From contig JBBDWL010000047.1 of NCBI GenBank assembly GCA_040902895.1, positions 62,001 through 126,000 of the forward strand: DNA of 64,000 nucleotides, given 5' to 3'. This DNA comes from JALYRV01 sp040902895 (GTDB taxonomy: Bacteria; Acidobacteriota; Vicinamibacteria; Vicinamibacterales; SCN-69-37). Below are positions 1 through 8,634 of the stretch, in pieces; positions within the stretch are counted from its first letter, which is position 1, and each line of letters opens with the position of its first letter. Under the pieces are notes generated by a model. The model was not told where the DNA came from. It saw nothing but the letters and a program-made list of their open reading frames with translations, and searched no databases. Made by a program: the position numbers and the translations under genes.

Positions 1-482
1 ACGAGCCCGATCATCTCGCGGATGCCCGCAAGACCGGGCCTGGTTGGATCGGGCGGCGTCATCGCCATGATCGGCTTGACGAAGCGTCCCATCTCGATCA
101 TCGCCTGCGAGTACTCATCGTAGGCTTCGGCGTCGACCTTCGAGTGACGGGCGATCTCGCGGCGCGTCTGCCCATGGTCGTTCGTGCGCCACAGATAGTT
201 GCCGTCGGGCATCGGCGTGAACGTGCCGTCGAGCGGCAGAATCTCGAGGCCGTGCCGCGCGAGATCGAGCTCGCGAATAATCTCGGGACGCAGCAGCGAC
301 ACGACGTATGACGCGACCGAAAACTTGAAGCCGGGAAAGATCTCTTCGGTCACCGCCGCGCCGCCAAGCACGTGCCGCCGCTCGAGCACGAGCACCTTGC
401 GCCCCGCGCGGGCCAGATAGGCGGCCGTGGTCAATCCGTTGTGACCGCCACCGATGATGATCGCGTCGTATTTCTGCGACAT
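1..482 (-). CDS. FAD-dependent oxidoreductase, phytoene-dehydrogenase-like (partial)
   Basis: Only the first 160 or so residues are present; the gene runs off the left edge. The ATG at 482 is followed by a classical Rossmann FAD-binding segment with GGGHNG at residues 11-16 and an acidic residue at the end of the second strand (LVLE). This layout and the following sequence fit the COG1233 / PYROXD2-like family of amine-oxidase-fold flavoproteins, which includes phytoene desaturases. The substrate cannot be told from the fragment. It is transcribed divergently from the GcvT-like gene; the 74-bp gap is filled by an imperfect palindrome. The family call rests on the N-terminal domain only. Confidence 0.8.
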   Translation of the reverse strand, partial: MSQKYDAIIIGGGHNGLTTAAYLARAGRKVLVLERRHVLGGAAVTEEIFPGFKFSVASYVVSLLRPEIIRELDLARHGLEILPLDGTFTPMPDGNYLWRTNDHGQTRREIARHSKVDAEAYDEYSQAMIEMGRFVKPIMAMTPPDPTRPGLAGIREMIGL

Positions 483-485
483 GAG

Positions 486-556
486 CAGGAGACAGGATAC
501 AGGAGACAGTAAACAGGAGGGAGCTCCTGTCTCCTGTATTCTGTATCCTGTCTCCT
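486..556. repeat. Imperfect inverted repeat between divergent genes
   Basis: Two arms rich in CAGGAGACAGGATACAG (about 486-509 and 524-556) face each other around a GAGCTC centre. The right arm supplies a TATCCT hexamer seven bases before the ATG at 557, so the repeat may carry a promoter element. The left arm carries the same hexamer in the other direction, 11 bases before the ATG at 482. Confidence 0.7.
544..549 (+). promoter_or_regulatory. -10-like TATCCT, near-leaderless start
   Basis: TATCCT ends 7 bases before the ATG at 557, so transcription would begin at or next to the start codon. There is no Shine-Dalgarno sequence. Inferred from sequence spacing only. Confidence 0.4.
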
Positions 557-1771
557 ATGCCTGTCGCGTCTCCGTTGCACTCTCGCACCTTTCCCCTGTG
601 CACCAGCCTGAACTATCGCGATTGGGCCGGGTACTACGCGGTGAGCGCGTACGAGACGCATCACGAGCATGAGTACAACGCGATCCGCAACGGCGCGGCG
701 CTGATCGATATCTCTCCGCTGTTCAAATACATCCTTCGCGGTGCCGATGCGACGCGGCTCGTGGACCGCATCATCACGCGCAATGCGCAGAAGATGAAGC
801 TCGGGCAGGTCTACTACACGCCGTGGTGCGATGAACGCGGCATGGTGCTCGACGATGGGACAGTGACACGGCTGGAGGCGAACGCGTATCGCTGGACCGC
901 AGCAGAGCCGAATCTGCGGTGGATACGCGAGAACGCGCGCGGCTTCGACGTGGAGATCGAAGACGCGTCGGAACGCATTGCGGCGATGGCGCTGCAGGGG
1001 CCGACGTCCGGCGCGTTGCTGCTGCGCGCAGCGGAGGCCGACATCGCGTCATTGAAGTACTTCCGGATGACCGAGGGCCGCATCCAGGGCATTCCGGTCG
1101 AGATTTCACGCACCGGATATACCGGCGATCTGGGGTTCGAGATCTGGGTCGCGGCCGACCAGGCGTCTGCCGTGTGGGACGTGCTGATGAAGGAAGGCCG
1201 CGCGTTTGGCGTGAAGCCCACCGGCATGCTCGCGCTCGACGTGTCGCGCATCGAAGCGGGGCTGCTGCTGATTGACGTCGATTTTTTCAGCGCGCGCAAA
1301 GCGCAGATCGCGTCGCAGCTTTACACGCCGTACGAGATGAGCCTCGACAGGCTGGTGGATCTCGCGAAAGAATCATTTATCGGCCGCGCGGCGCTGGCAC
1401 AAGCCGCCAAACGCGGCCCGGCCCGCCGCATCGTCGGACTCGAATTCGACTGGCCCGAGGTTGAGCGCATCTACGAACACGTGGGACTGCCGCCGATGAC
1501 GACGGCGACGGCGTCGCGTGTGGCCGTGCCCGTGTACTCGGGCGGCCGGCAGGTTGGCCGCGCGACCTCGACGACCTGGTCACCGATCCTCAAGCGCATG
1601 ATCGCGCTCGCCACGCTCGACGCATCAATGTCGGCGCCAGGCACGCACGTCGACGTCGAGCACACCGTCGATGCCGTCCGGCACCGCGTCGGCGCGACGG
1701 TCACGCCAACACCCTTCTACAATCCGCCTCAGAAGACGGGGCCGCTAGGAACAGCCCAAGGTAAATCGTAG
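557..1771 (+). CDS. GcvT-like aminomethyltransferase family protein
   Basis: A 404-residue protein of the glycine-cleavage T-protein / folate-binding fold. The family hallmark segment TGYTGDLGFEIW lies near residue 190, followed by KPTGMLALDVSRIEAG and a C-terminal barrel domain. Such proteins usually move one-carbon groups to tetrahydrofolate; related members act on sarcosine, dimethylglycine or DMSP. No other glycine cleavage genes are nearby, so a catabolic demethylase role is as likely as the T-protein. The last residues and the TAG stop come from a dispersed repeat element (1751-1819), so the original C-terminus has probably been changed. It faces the Rieske gene convergently. Confidence 0.8.
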   Translation: MPVASPLHSRTFPLCTSLNYRDWAGYYAVSAYETHHEHEYNAIRNGAALIDISPLFKYILRGADATRLVDRIITRNAQKMKLGQVYYTPWCDERGMVLDDGTVTRLEANAYRWTAAEPNLRWIRENARGFDVEIEDASERIAAMALQGPTSGALLLRAAEADIASLKYFRMTEGRIQGIPVEISRTGYTGDLGFEIWVAADQASAVWDVLMKEGRAFGVKPTGMLALDVSRIEAGLLLIDVDFFSARKAQIASQLYTPYEMSLDRLVDLAKESFIGRAALAQAAKRGPARRIVGLEFDWPEVERIYEHVGLPPMTTATASRVAVPVYSGGRQVGRATSTTWSPILKRMIALATLDASMSAPGTHVDVEHTVDAVRHRVGATVTPTPFYNPPQKTGPLGTAQGKS

Positions 1772-1819
1772 ATTGTAAATAGCATTGTCTATTGCGCCAT
1801 TGTGCCCGTCGCGCCGTCA
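1751..1819. repeat. Solitary copy of the long-palindrome repeat arm
   Basis: This stretch matches 33581-33649 with few differences (shared core ACAGCCCA, then GTAAATCGTA, then AGCATTGTCT). Unlike the copy near 33.6 kb it has no partner arm. It lies between convergent genes and supplies the final codons and stop of the upstream GcvT-like gene; its far end reaches the stop of the Rieske gene. Confidence 0.75.
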
Positions 1820-2983
1820 CTGGCTCGGATCTTCCCCGAGCACCACGGTGATGAAGCGATCGAAGGCGTATAGCAGATCCTCGCGATCCGAATACGGACC
1901 GGGCACGTAGCCGCGCGACGAGATGCCCAGCTGCGAGAGCTCGCAGACGTGCCAGTCCTGGCGGTTCGTCATGTCCCAGAACTCGAGCACGTCGCTGGCG
2001 TCAAAGCCGGGCCTGGCGAGCTCCTCGGGCGCGAAGAGCCATTCGCAGGTGAGACGCGTGTGATTCGGCGCGAGCGGCTCGGTGCGGTGCACCATGACGT
2101 AATCGGGGTGCAGGCTCAGGAAGAGATTCGGGAAGATCGCGTAGTAGTAGACGCCGCGGCGTTCCGTTTCGGAGAGGCCCGGCAGCAGATCGCGCGGGCA
2201 CGTGCCGTCGGGCGACATCGTGATGATGCCGGGGCGCAGATCCATGCGGCCGCCCATGTAGGTGGGCCGCAGCGGCTCGTTCTCGCCGCTCATATAGTGC
2301 GAGAGCTTGTTGAGCGCCGGATGCAGGTTCGGGCAGTGCAGGCACTCGTTGAAGTTCTGGATGATCAGCTTCCAGTTGGCCGCAATCTCATAGACCTGCC
2401 GTCCGCCTCTGCGTAAGTGGCCCATCCGCCATGACGCAAACTTCGCGGGCAACTCCGCCAGATGATCGGCAAGCGGATCGCCGTCGGCGAAGTTGATGAA
2501 GACAAATCCATCCCACATTTCCGTTCGGATCGCGTGAAGCGGAAAGGCGGCCTTGTCGAAGCCGGCCGTCGCGTCCATGTGCGGCGCGCCGATCAGACGC
2601 CCCGACAGGTCGTACGTCCAGGAGTGATACGGACACTGGATCGATCCGGGGAAGTGGCCGTGCGATTCGACGCAGAGCCGCGTGCCGCGATGGCGGCAGA
2701 CGTTGTGGAACGCGCGAATCGAGTCGTCGGCGTCGCCGCCGCGCGTGACGATGATGCTTTCGCCGGCGACCTCGCGCACCATGAAATCGCCTTTGCGCGG
2801 AATCTCTTCGGCGCGGCCGACGTGCACCCATGTCGAGCGGAAGAACAGATCGAGCTCGCGCTCGAACAGGCGAGGACTGGTATAGAAGCGCGCCGGCAGT
2901 GTGGCCGCGCCTTCCGGCATCGGCGCGCGCGGCTTGATCTGCGATGGCGGAACGTCTGAAGCTGACTCGCTCACCTCGGGCAT
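1817..2983 (-). CDS. Rieske 2Fe-2S ring-hydroxylating oxygenase, alpha subunit
   Basis: A 388-residue oxygenase component. The Rieske cluster motif is complete: CRHRG and, 17 residues on, CPYHSW (about residues 85-110). The catalytic domain follows with the mononuclear-iron signature N-x2-E-x2-HC-x2-LH in the segment NFNECLHCPNLHPAL. It would hydroxylate or demethylate an organic substrate using electrons from a separate reductase that is not in the window. The ATG at 2983 has a GGGAGG Shine-Dalgarno about 7 bases upstream; a GTG at 2998 would place that site inside the gene and is less likely. Family is secure; substrate is unknown. Members near GcvT-like genes often act on methylated amines (inference). 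Confidence 0.9.
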   Translation of the reverse strand: MPEVSESASDVPPSQIKPRAPMPEGAATLPARFYTSPRLFERELDLFFRSTWVHVGRAEEIPRKGDFMVREVAGESIIVTRGGDADDSIRAFHNVCRHRGTRLCVESHGHFPGSIQCPYHSWTYDLSGRLIGAPHMDATAGFDKAAFPLHAIRTEMWDGFVFINFADGDPLADHLAELPAKFASWRMGHLRRGGRQVYEIAANWKLIIQNFNECLHCPNLHPALNKLSHYMSGENEPLRPTYMGGRMDLRPGIITMSPDGTCPRDLLPGLSETERRGVYYYAIFPNLFLSLHPDYVMVHRTEPLAPNHTRLTCEWLFAPEELARPGFDASDVLEFWDMTNRQDWHVCELSQLGISSRGYVPGPYSDREDLLYAFDRFITVVLGEDPSQ

Positions 2984-3038
2984 GATACAACCTCCCACGC
3001 CCGGCCTTCGCCTCGGCTACGGCGGGCAGGCCACCACC

Positions 3039-4367
3039 ATGATCAACACGCCAGGCTCAGCCCCCGCCCCTGCCGCGCGGCCGCCGCTCAAACGCGCACT
3101 CGGTCCGTGGGATCTCACGGCCATCGGCGTCAACCAGGTGATCGGCACCGGCGTGTTCCTCATGCCGGCGCTGGTGGCGGCGCAAGTCGGATCGTGGAGC
3201 ACCGTCGCCGTGCTGGCCGTGGGCGGCCTGTCGATGATGATCGCGTTGTGCTTCGCCGAGGCGTCGAGCCGCGTCGAGGCGACCGGCGGGTCGTATCTCT
3301 ACACGCGCACCGCGTTCGGCCGCTTCATTGGCTTCGAAGTGGGCTGGATGATGTGGTTCACGCGCGTCGCCAGCTGGGCGAGCGTGGCCTACGGTCTGAC
3401 GATGTACCTGGCCCGCTACTGGCCGGTGCTGAACGAAGGCATGGGCCGCGGCCTCTTCCTCACGATCGTGTTTGCCATCCTCACGGCCGTCAACATCCGC
3501 GGCATCAGGCAGAGCGCGTGGGTCGTGAACGCGCTGACCATCGGCAAGCTGTTGCCGCTGGTGATCTTCGTGATCGGCGGCATTGCCTTCGTGGAGTGGT
3601 CGCGTGTAACGCCGGTGCCGCCGTGGCCGCCGATGGAACAGGCATCCGCGGCGCTGCTGTATCTGATCTTCGCATTCGGCGGCTATGAGGTCGTGCCGGT
3701 GCCGGCGGGCGAGGCGCGGCGCCCGACCCGCGATATTCCCTTCGCGATGGTCATGACCATCACCATCATCACGATTCTCACGATTCTCGTGCAGGTCGTG
3801 GCGCAGGGCGTGCTGCCGGACGTCGCGGCGTCCAGAGCACCGCTGGCCGATGCGGCCGTGATTTTTCTCGGCACGTCAGGCGCGCTGCTGCTTACCGTCG
3901 GCGCTGCGATTTCGACGACCGGCAACAACATGGGCCAGTCGATTTCGGGATCGCGCAGTCTCTTCGCGCTGGCCGAGCAGCGGGATCTGCCGTCGCCGAT
4001 CGCGTGGGTGCATCCTCGCTGGCGCACGCCGGTTGTCGCGATCCTCCTGACGTCAGGCGTCGCGCTGGCGCTGGCGCTCACGGGATCGTTCGCCACCCTG
4101 GCGCTCGCCAGCGCGGTCAGCCGCCTGCTCGTCTATGCGGGCACCGCCGCCGCGGTGCTCGCGCTCCGCCGCCACGGGCGCGCGCCGTTCACCATTCCCG
4201 GCGGGCCAGTGGTGCCCCTTGCCGCGCTGCTGATTTCGATAGCGCTCGTCGCCGCCGCAACGTCCGAGCAGTTCAAGATTGGTGGATTTACGCTCGTCGC
4301 GGGTGCCGTGCTATTTGCCATCGCGCGCGGGACGGACGCACTGAGAGGGCGAGACAGCAATTCTTAA
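3039..4367 (+). CDS. APC-family amino acid permease
   Basis: A 442-residue integral membrane protein with about 12 hydrophobic helices. The first helix has the APC signature IGVNQVIGTGVFLMPALVA, with the unwound G-T-G loop that binds the amino-acid backbone. It would import (or exchange) amino acids across the inner membrane by proton or substrate coupling. I chose the ATG at 3039, just before the proline- and alanine-rich N-terminus; an upstream in-frame ATG at 2982 overlaps the divergent Rieske start and would add a non-family leader. Substrate cannot be assigned. Confidence 0.88.
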   Translation: MINTPGSAPAPAARPPLKRALGPWDLTAIGVNQVIGTGVFLMPALVAAQVGSWSTVAVLAVGGLSMMIALCFAEASSRVEATGGSYLYTRTAFGRFIGFEVGWMMWFTRVASWASVAYGLTMYLARYWPVLNEGMGRGLFLTIVFAILTAVNIRGIRQSAWVVNALTIGKLLPLVIFVIGGIAFVEWSRVTPVPPWPPMEQASAALLYLIFAFGGYEVVPVPAGEARRPTRDIPFAMVMTITIITILTILVQVVAQGVLPDVAASRAPLADAAVIFLGTSGALLLTVGAAISTTGNNMGQSISGSRSLFALAEQRDLPSPIAWVHPRWRTPVVAILLTSGVALALALTGSFATLALASAVSRLLVYAGTAAAVLALRRHGRAPFTIPGGPVVPLAALLISIALVAAATSEQFKIGGFTLVAGAVLFAIARGTDALRGRDSNS

Positions 4368-4385
4368 TTCTTAATTCACCAACTT

Positions 4386-5144
4386 TCAATTCCCCAGGTT
4401 CACCTGATAATCCTGCGAGTGTCGTTCGAGCAGCCGATATTTGACGGCGGCCATGAAGAAGAAGAGCGGCAGCAGCAGGCCAGCGGCGGTCGCCAGAAGG
4501 TTGGCCGTCCAGAGCTTATAGCGATCGCCGCCCGCGACGAACGCGAACATCAGTCCCAGCAGCAGATCCACGGCGATGCCGGCGACCATGCCCGCGAGCA
4601 CGCCCAGAACGGGCGCGCGGTACCTGCGCCGTTGGTCCGCGGTCATCTCGCGATAGCTCCGATAAATTGATACGCAGGCCACCCCCGATGCGACAAGCAC
4701 GAGCAGCCCGACGCCAATCAGCGTGCCGTCGAGCGCGTCCTGCACCGACGCCTGCACGCGCGGTCCGATGGCGGCCGCCGCCACCGGTGTCAGCCCGACA
4801 AGCACGGCGGCCAGATACAGAACGTTGATGTTGCCGCGCCGCAGCCACGGGCGCGCGTGCGGAAAGGACATGCCGAAGTGCAGAAAGATGGTGGCCGAGA
4901 CGAGCCCTGTGGCGAGCACGAAGCCGTCAACGGCCGCCACACCAATCGGATGACGCGGAAGCGCCGTTGCTGAAATCAACAGGGGAATACCAAACGCGAG
5001 CTCTGATGCGCCGAGCGCCAGGAACACGCGCGCGCGACGATCGGCGCGATGGCGCTGCCAGATGATCAGGCCGACGATGAGCGCGATGATGCCGGGGGCG
5101 GCGTCGAGCGGTTCGGTGCCGAGGCCGATGAAGATGTCGCTCAC
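4386..5144 (-). CDS. Orphan 7TM sensor-like membrane protein
   Basis: A 252-residue protein with about seven hydrophobic segments. The segment FGMSFPHARPWLRR between helices resembles the F-P-x-x-R-P-W-L motif seen in the 7TM N-terminal domains of membrane histidine kinases and phosphatases, but no kinase, GGDEF or phosphatase domain follows. It may be a stand-alone sensor domain that works with another protein, or a membrane protein of another kind. The GTG at 5144 follows a TATCAT box by six bases, with no Shine-Dalgarno. I do not recognise a named family. Confidence 0.6.
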   Translation of the reverse strand: MSDIFIGLGTEPLDAAPGIIALIVGLIIWQRHRADRRARVFLALGASELAFGIPLLISATALPRHPIGVAAVDGFVLATGLVSATIFLHFGMSFPHARPWLRRGNINVLYLAAVLVGLTPVAAAAIGPRVQASVQDALDGTLIGVGLLVLVASGVACVSIYRSYREMTADQRRRYRAPVLGVLAGMVAGIAVDLLLGLMFAFVAGGDRYKLWTANLLATAAGLLLPLFFFMAAVKYRLLERHSQDYQVNLGN

Positions 5145-5150
5145 AGGAGG

Positions 5151-5156
5151 ATGATA
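5151..5156 (-). promoter_or_regulatory. -10-like TATCAT, leaderless start
   Basis: Read on the minus strand, TATCAT is followed by six bases and then the GTG at 5144. The same bases read on the plus strand give AGGAGG-ATG, which looks like a Shine-Dalgarno with no spacing and is probably a coincidence. Confidence 0.4.
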
Positions 5157-5168
5157 TCGTCACCCACG

Positions 5169-6539
5169 ATGCGAACCATGATCCGCGCCGGCGCCGTGTC
5201 ATGCGCCTTGATCCTGTCGGCGTGCGCCGCGCGCGGCGCCGGGGTTGAGTATCCCGCCGGGCCATCGACCGACATGCTCGCGCGCGCCTGGGACGCCGAA
5301 CATGTATCGGCGTCGCTCTCGCCGCTGGTGGCCCACGCGGAGGTGGAGCGGCGGATCACATTGCTGCCGACGGATCTGTTTACCGTTCGCGAAGCCGGCC
5401 GATCCGTGGAAAACCGCGCGATCTATCACGTGAAGACCGGCACGGGCCCCATGGCCGTCATGCTGTGGTCGCAGATGCACGGCGACGAGCCGACGGCGAC
5501 GTCGGCACTCTTCGATGTCTTTGAGTATCTGCGGCGGCATCGCGCGGAACCGGTGGCCGCGCGGATTCTCGATCGGCTGACCGTGCATGCCGTGCCGATG
5601 CTCAATCCCGATGGCGCCGAGCGCTTCACGCGCCGCAACGCGCAGGGCATCGACATCAATCGTGATGCCTTGAATCTCGTGACCCCGGAGGGACGGCTGC
5701 TGAAGCAGCTGCGCGACGAGCTGCAGCCGTCAGTGGGTTTCAACCTCCACAACCAGAGCTGGCGCACGGCGGTCGGCCGTCCTCGGCGGCCGGCGGCGAT
5801 CTCGCTGCTGTCGGTCGCCTATGACGAGGCGCGCAGCGTGAATGCGGGACGACTGCTCACAAAGAAGCTGGCCGCTGTCGTGCGCGATGCCATCGAGCCG
5901 ATTGCGGGCGATCGCATCGGCAAGTACGACGACAGCTTCGAAGTGCGCGCGTTCGGCGACAACATCACGCGGTGGGGCACGCCGGTGCTGCTGATCGAAA
6001 CGGGCCCCTGGCCGGCGGAAAATCCCGATCCCCATCTCGTGCGCCTCAACTTCATCGCCATCCTGTCGGCGCTCGATGCGCTGGCCACCGGGCGCGTGCA
6101 CGCGGCCGATCCCGCGCGGTACGACTCGCTGCCCAACAACGACTCGGGTCTCTCGTACTGGGTGATTCGCGGCGGATCGGTTCTCCGTGGAGACGGGCAG
6201 CCGGCGTTCAGGGCCGATGTCGGCGTCACCGCGCAACGCCGTGTCAGGATCCAGAACGGCCGGCGCGAGCTGTGGGTCTCGACGAGCATCGATGACTTCG
6301 GCGATCTGAGAAACACGAGCGCCCTGTTCGTCATCGACGCGACCGGCCTGGTGATTGCGCCCGCGATTGACGCCGTCGCGGCGGGCGCCGAGATCAAGCT
6401 GCCGGAATGGACGATGGATCGTCCAGCCAGCTCAATCGTGCAGCCCGGATCGGCCGCGAGCCTGATGCTGCTGCGGCCACTGGGCGACGGCCGCTACAGA
6501 GTTGAGCGCGTGCTCGAGGGAAGCTGGCGGGTGAACTGA
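5169..6539 (+). CDS. M14-family zinc carboxypeptidase, predicted lipoprotein
   Basis: A 456-residue secreted metallopeptidase. The N-terminus has a short basic region, a hydrophobic core and the lipobox LSAC, so it should be anchored in an envelope membrane. The zinc site H-x-x-E is in QMHGDEPTAT, the third ligand histidine in NLHNQS, and the catalytic glutamate probably in IETGPW. The family removes C-terminal residues from peptides; some members act on peptidoglycan stem peptides. Starts at 5151, 5169 and 5178 are possible; 5169 gives a normal signal peptide. The panE ATG follows the stop directly, suggesting an operon. Confidence 0.85.
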   Translation: MRTMIRAGAVSCALILSACAARGAGVEYPAGPSTDMLARAWDAEHVSASLSPLVAHAEVERRITLLPTDLFTVREAGRSVENRAIYHVKTGTGPMAVMLWSQMHGDEPTATSALFDVFEYLRRHRAEPVAARILDRLTVHAVPMLNPDGAERFTRRNAQGIDINRDALNLVTPEGRLLKQLRDELQPSVGFNLHNQSWRTAVGRPRRPAAISLLSVAYDEARSVNAGRLLTKKLAAVVRDAIEPIAGDRIGKYDDSFEVRAFGDNITRWGTPVLLIETGPWPAENPDPHLVRLNFIAILSALDALATGRVHAADPARYDSLPNNDSGLSYWVIRGGSVLRGDGQPAFRADVGVTAQRRVRIQNGRRELWVSTSIDDFGDLRNTSALFVIDATGLVIAPAIDAVAAGAEIKLPEWTMDRPASSIVQPGSAASLMLLRPLGDGRYRVERVLEGSWRVN

Positions 6540-7547
6540 ATGCGCATCGCGATTCTGGGATCGGGCGCCGTCGGCGGATTTTATGGCGCGCTGCTCGCGC
6601 GGCAGGGACACGACGTCGCGTTCATCGCGCGCGGCGCGCATCTCGACGCGATTCGCCGCAACGGATTGCGCGTGCGCGGCGCGGTGGGCGACTTCGCGGC
6701 GCGCGGCCGCGCAGACAGCGATCCGTCGGCCATCGGCGAGGTAGACCTCGTCATTCTTGCGGTCAAGACGTACGACAACGACACGGCGCTGCCGATGCTG
6801 CAGCCGCTGGTTGGACGCGACACCGTGGTGCTCACGCTGCAGAATGGCGTCGACAGCGTCGACCAGGTCGCCGCCAGCGTCGGCGCGGACCGTGTCCTCG
6901 GCGGCGCGACGTATGTCGCCACAGCCATCGCCGAGCCTGGCGTCATCGAGCAGACAGGCACGCACCGCCGCATCGTGTTCGGCGAGGTGATCCATTCGAC
7001 TCGCCCCGAGCAGAGTCCCGGGGATCGCTCGGGGCAAGATCCCGCGGAGCCCAGCGCGCGCGTCAACGAGATCGCGCAGATAATGCGCGGCGCCGACATC
7101 CAGGCCGAGGCCGTCGCCGACGCGCGGCCCGCGCTCTGGGAAAAATTCGTGTACCTCGCGCCGTTTGCCGGCTTCACCGGCGCCGCCCGGCTGCCGGTTG
7201 GTCCGCTGCGCGATCTCCCTGGATTCTTCGATTTGGCGCTCCGCGCGTGCGCGGAAGTGGCGGCGGTCGGGCGCGCCGAAGGCGTGACACTCCCGGCCGA
7301 CATGCCACAGCGGCTGCGCGCCTACATCGATGCGCTGCCCGCTACGACGCGCTCGTCGCTGCTGATCGATCTGCAGAGCGGCAAGCGCATCGAAGTCGAA
7401 AGTCTCCAGGGCTCCGTCGTCAGGCGCGCCGCCGCCGCGGGTGTGGACGTGCCGATCATGCAGACGCTGTACGCGCTGCTGAAGCCCTGGGCCGCCGGCA
7501 CGCAATCCGACCCGGCCGGGACCTCCGAAGGCCCGGCGCAAAAATGA
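6540..7547 (+). CDS. panE: 2-dehydropantoate 2-reductase
   Basis: A 335-residue ApbA/PanE-type enzyme that reduces 2-dehydropantoate to pantoate with NADPH, a step in pantothenate and CoA synthesis. The N-terminus has the NADP-binding GSGAVGGFYGALLA, then TYDND and LQNGVDS, typical of the family. The C-terminal helical domain holds KFVYLAPFAGFTG. Between the two domains (around residues 155-175) a charged insert is coded by a palindromic repeat at 7001-7053, which looks like an in-frame element insertion. The ATG is immediately after the peptidase stop, and the 3' end overlaps the exporter gene by ATGA. Other members of this family act on ketopantoate analogues, so the exact substrate is a family-level call. 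Confidence 0.9.
   Translation: MRIAILGSGAVGGFYGALLARQGHDVAFIARGAHLDAIRRNGLRVRGAVGDFAARGRADSDPSAIGEVDLVILAVKTYDNDTALPMLQPLVGRDTVVLTLQNGVDSVDQVAASVGADRVLGGATYVATAIAEPGVIEQTGTHRRIVFGEVIHSTRPEQSPGDRSGQDPAEPSARVNEIAQIMRGADIQAEAVADARPALWEKFVYLAPFAGFTGAARLPVGPLRDLPGFFDLALRACAEVAAVGRAEGVTLPADMPQRLRAYIDALPATTRSSLLIDLQSGKRIEVESLQGSVVRRAAAAGVDVPIMQTLYALLKPWAAGTQSDPAGTSEGPAQK
7001..7053. repeat. Palindromic repeat inserted in frame in panE
   Basis: GCCCCGAGC (7003-7011) and GCTCGGGGC (7027-7035) form a perfect 9-bp stem. The element is read through in frame as a short hydrophilic insert rich in S, R, P and E, at an interdomain position where most family members have none (from family knowledge). Confidence 0.6.
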
Positions 7548-8368
7548 CGTTGCTGCTTTTGCTCGGCACTCTGGCCGTCAGTGCAGGTGCCGGTTGTCTC
7601 GGTGCGCTGCTTGGCCTGGGCGGCGGCATCTTCATCGTGCCTTTTCTGCATTTCGTGATCGGTCTGCCGTTTGCCTCGGCGACCGCGGTGAGTCTCGTCA
7701 CCATCATTGCGACCTCCAGCGTGACCGCCACCAATCCGGGGCAGCGGCAGCTGACCAACATGAAGCTCGGCATCCTTCTCGAGGCATTCAGCGCGCCCGC
7801 GGCGGTGGCCTCCGCCTACTGGGCGACTGCGATCTCCGAGCCAAACCTGCGGCGGGTATTCGGCGTGGCTGCCATCGGGATCGCGATCGTCATGCTCACG
7901 AGGCTCAACAAACGCAACGTCGTGCTGGATCCTGCGTTCGCGATCGGTTCACTCGGCGGCCGGTTTTTTGAAGCCGAAAGCGCCGCGGTCGTGTCGTACC
8001 GCGTCAAGCGGCTCCCGGTCGCCTGCGCCAGCTCCGTGCTGGCCGGCATTTTGTCGGGACTGATAGGCATCGGAGGCGGGATCATCAAGGTGCCGGTACT
8101 GAACGCGTGGTGCGGTGTGCCGCTGCGCGCGGCGGCCGCCACCAGCGCGTTCATGATCGGCGTCACCGTCGTGGCCAGCGCGATTCCGTACTACCTGCGG
8201 GGCGACGTGGTTCCGCACTATGCCGCGGCCACCGTGCTCGGTGTGCTCGCCGGCGGGCGCGCCGGCATCTGGCTGATGCCCAGGGTGACGGCGCGGCGCC
8301 TGAAGGTGCTGATGGCCGCGATGCTGCTGGCCGTCGCGATCTCGTCGCTGATCAAGGCGGGATGGTGA
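7544..8368 (+). CDS. TauE/SafE-family anion exporter
   Basis: A 274-residue membrane protein with about 8 helices arranged as two related halves. Each half has the family's glycine motif: LGALLGLGGGIFIVP at the N-terminus and LSGLIGIGGGIIKVPVL after the middle. The family moves sulfite, sulfoacetate or other organosulfur anions across the inner membrane. The start overlaps the panE stop (ATGA) and the stop overlaps the next gene, so the three are translationally coupled. The DUF1634-like partner downstream is a frequent companion. Substrate unknown. Confidence 0.88.
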   Translation: MTLLLLLGTLAVSAGAGCLGALLGLGGGIFIVPFLHFVIGLPFASATAVSLVTIIATSSVTATNPGQRQLTNMKLGILLEAFSAPAAVASAYWATAISEPNLRRVFGVAAIGIAIVMLTRLNKRNVVLDPAFAIGSLGGRFFEAESAAVVSYRVKRLPVACASSVLAGILSGLIGIGGGIIKVPVLNAWCGVPLRAAAATSAFMIGVTVVASAIPYYLRGDVVPHYAAATVLGVLAGGRAGIWLMPRVTARRLKVLMAAMLLAVAISSLIKAGW

Positions 8369-8634
8369 TGGAACAGGCGCTGCGTATCGCAACGTGGATC
8401 GCCGCCGCGCTGTTGGCGGCCGGACTCGCGCTGTGGCTGATCGGCGCACCAGCGGCGCCGCTCGTTCTGCATGCCGGGTTGTGGCTGTTGATTTCGACGC
8501 CGATCGTGCGCGTCCTGATGGCGCTTGTGGAGTATCTGGCGGCGCGCGACTGGGCGTTCGTCGCGCTGACGCTCATCGTGCTGGCCTGTCTGGTGGTTCC
8601 GCTCTCCGTCTATTTCCTGTCGCTGGCTACCTGA
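8368..8634 (+). CDS. DUF1634-like small membrane protein
   Basis: An 88-residue protein with three hydrophobic helices, directly coupled to the TauE-like exporter (TGATG overlap at 8366-8370). Its size, position and topology match DUF1634 proteins, which often follow TauE/SafE exporters and may be an accessory subunit. An in-frame ATG at 8362 is an alternative start. The 3' end overlaps the convergent GAF gene by 8 bases. Confidence 0.72.
   Translation: MEQALRIATWIAAALLAAGLALWLIGAPAAPLVLHAGLWLLISTPIVRVLMALVEYLAARDWAFVALTLIVLACLVVPLSVYFLSLAT

Noticed and set aside
5145..5150. AGGAGG as ribosome site for the M14 peptidase
   Set aside because: It touches the next ATG with no spacing and is too far from the better start at 5169. 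It lies between a -10 box and the start of the divergent gene.
7247..7543. N-terminal extension of the TauE-like exporter
   Set aside because: The extension is in the panE coding region and is arginine-rich; the ATG at 7544 overlaps the panE stop in the usual way.
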